A stretch of DNA of 32,470 bases from Chthoniobacterales bacterium (GTDB lineage: Bacteria; Verrucomicrobiota; Verrucomicrobiia; Chthoniobacterales; UBA10450): positions 1 through 32,470 of the forward strand of contig JACDCC010000303.1 in NCBI GenBank assembly GCA_013694595.1, read 5' to 3'. The notes under the pieces were generated by a model. It was not told where the DNA came from. It made no database searches and saw only the letters and a program-made list of their open reading frames with translations. The translations under genes and the position numbers were made by a program. Below are positions 31,419-32,470 of the stretch, one piece after another. Each line of letters opens with the position of its first letter. The first letter of the stretch is position 1.

Positions 31419-32470
31419 ATGTCGAGTATTCATCGCCAAACAGGTCGTCCAAACTGGTTCTGTGCTTTCACGATTGGGGGCAAGCGGGTTTTCAGATCAA
31501 CCAAGACAGCGGATAAAAAACAAGCACGAGAAATCTGCCGTGCGTGGCACAAGGCTGCTCTACTGGCCCGCAAGGGGAATGGCAAGCTGACAGTGGAGGC
31601 AGCGCGCGAAGTCATTGCGCGCGGGGTCGGAGACGTATTTGCAGCAACGAATGTCGAATCACTGCCGAGCGCGACAGTTCGAACGTGGTGCGAAACGTGG
31701 CTCGAAGCCAAGTCATTGGAAGCCGAAGCTTCTACGCACTCGCGCTATGCTCGCATCGCCGGACGGTTCATCGAGTTCCTGGGAGCCAAAGCGGACAGAG
31801 ACATTGCCACGTTGGAACCCTTAGACATTACGCGCTTCCGTGATCGTGAAGCAAAAGAGCTGTCACGCGCGACCGCAAATCTCAGCCTGAAAGTTTTGCG
31901 TGTTTGCTTCGGCGAAGCAATGCGGCAGGAGCTGCGGACAGGCAACCCGGCGGTGAAAGTGAAGGTTCTCGAATTGCGCGACAAGTCCACGCGTCGCGCT
32001 TTCACGACAGCCGAGATCAAGCGCATTTTGCAAGCGTGCGGCGACGATGCCGAATGGCGCGGGCTGGTATTATTCGGGCTGTATCTTGGACAGCGCCTTG
32101 GCGACTTGGCCAAGCTGACATGGCGCGCGGTGAACTTGGAAAGCAACGAGATTGCCTTCACCGCTCGCAAGACGGGACGGCGCATCGTGCTGCCCTTGGT
32201 TCAACCGCTTGCCGACTACCTCAGCGGACTGCCAGCGGGCGACGATCCTGACGCGTTCATCTTTCCACGTGCAGCGAGCGCGACGCGCACCGGCACGCTG
32301 TCGAATCAGTTTCGCGAGCTTCTCGTGAGCGCCGGTCTGGTTGCGCCGCGCTCTCACGAAAGCACCGGCAAAGGCCGTTCCCAATCGCGGGAAACGTCCG
32401 CGCTCTCTTTCCACAGCTTGCGTCACAGCGTGGTGACGATGCTGAAACAAGCCGGGGTTTCGGATGTGCT
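31419..32470 (+). CDS. tyrosine recombinase / phage-type integrase, 3' incomplete
   Basis: The frame is open from ATG 31419 (MSSIHRQTGRPNWFCAFT) to the end of the window, giving 350 residues so far; ATG 31341 is a longer alternative. The N-terminal arm-type region (1-60) and the core-binding SAM-like domain (about 95-185, ATVRTWCETWLEAKSLEAEA) precede the catalytic domain. There, R226 (LGQRLGDLAKL), K251 (TARKTGRR) and H332-x-x-R335 (FHSLRHSV) are visible. The nucleophilic tyrosine lies beyond the window. It transcribes away from the tRNA-Ser fragment and probably drives integration and excision of the element to the right. Confidence 0.92.
   Translation, partial: MSSIHRQTGRPNWFCAFTIGGKRVFRSTKTADKKQAREICRAWHKAALLARKGNGKLTVEAAREVIARGVGDVFAATNVESLPSATVRTWCETWLEAKSLEAEASTHSRYARIAGRFIEFLGAKADRDIATLEPLDITRFRDREAKELSRATANLSLKVLRVCFGEAMRQELRTGNPAVKVKVLELRDKSTRRAFTTAEIKRILQACGDDAEWRGLVLFGLYLGQRLGDLAKLTWRAVNLESNEIAFTARKTGRRIVLPLVQPLADYLSGLPAGDDPDAFIFPRAASATRTGTLSNQFRELLVSAGLVAPRSHESTGKGRSQSRETSALSFHSLRHSVVTMLKQAGVSDV

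Overview
The window is high-GC bacterial DNA, most likely from a member of the Verrucomicrobiota (Chthoniobacterales/'Spartobacteria'-like). This placement is an inference. It rests on the prs-L25-pth-rpsF-ssb order, a degraded PEP-CTERM-type exported protein, poorly marked ribosome binding sites, and lineage-style hypothetical genes. No rRNA or complete tRNA is present.

Layout. 1-192: end of a membrane protein. 189-6454 (minus strand): an M1 aminopeptidase, a secreted hypothetical, a membrane-anchored anti-sigma-like protein, an ECF sigma factor, an uncharacterised 218-aa protein and rlmN. 6514-11818: accessory and decaying genes. These include an Mpv17-like membrane gene with two frameshifts, a hypothetical, a HAD phosphatase, a small coiled-coil protein, a glycosyltransferase-9-like gene with one frameshift, a fatty-acid desaturase, and a PEP-CTERM-type remnant with an internal stop that ends in a strong terminator. 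12079-16949: a housekeeping run of prs, rplY/ctc, pth, rpsF and ssb, then a DUF6364-like/PIN toxin-antitoxin pair and dprA, linked by 4-bp overlaps. 17004-19820: a type IA topoisomerase of the TopB kind with three C-terminal repeats.

19993-29069 is a complete type I-C CRISPR-Cas locus: cas3, cas5c, cas8c, cas7c, cas4, cas1, cas2 and an array of five identical 32-bp repeats with four spacers. Cas5c should process the transcript, Cas5c/8c/7c form the surveillance complex, Cas3 degrades targets, and Cas4-Cas1-Cas2 acquire spacers. The unusual feature is a two-gene module between cas7c and cas4. It consists of a nucleotidyltransferase-fold protein and a 68-residue partner, joined by a GTGA overlap and packed tightly into the cas operon. 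It resembles a toxin-antitoxin or signalling pair recruited by the operon.

29249-30666: nrdR, which carries two NrdR-box-like sites 32 bp apart over its own promoter and start codon. It is followed by an overlapping gene that may be a divergent ATP-cone protein, and then a HIT hydrolase. The right end holds mostly non-coding DNA with a degraded SPW-repeat remnant. There is also a 30-nt 3' fragment of a tRNA-Ser gene and the start of a tyrosine recombinase. Together these mark the left boundary of an integrated element that continues beyond the window.
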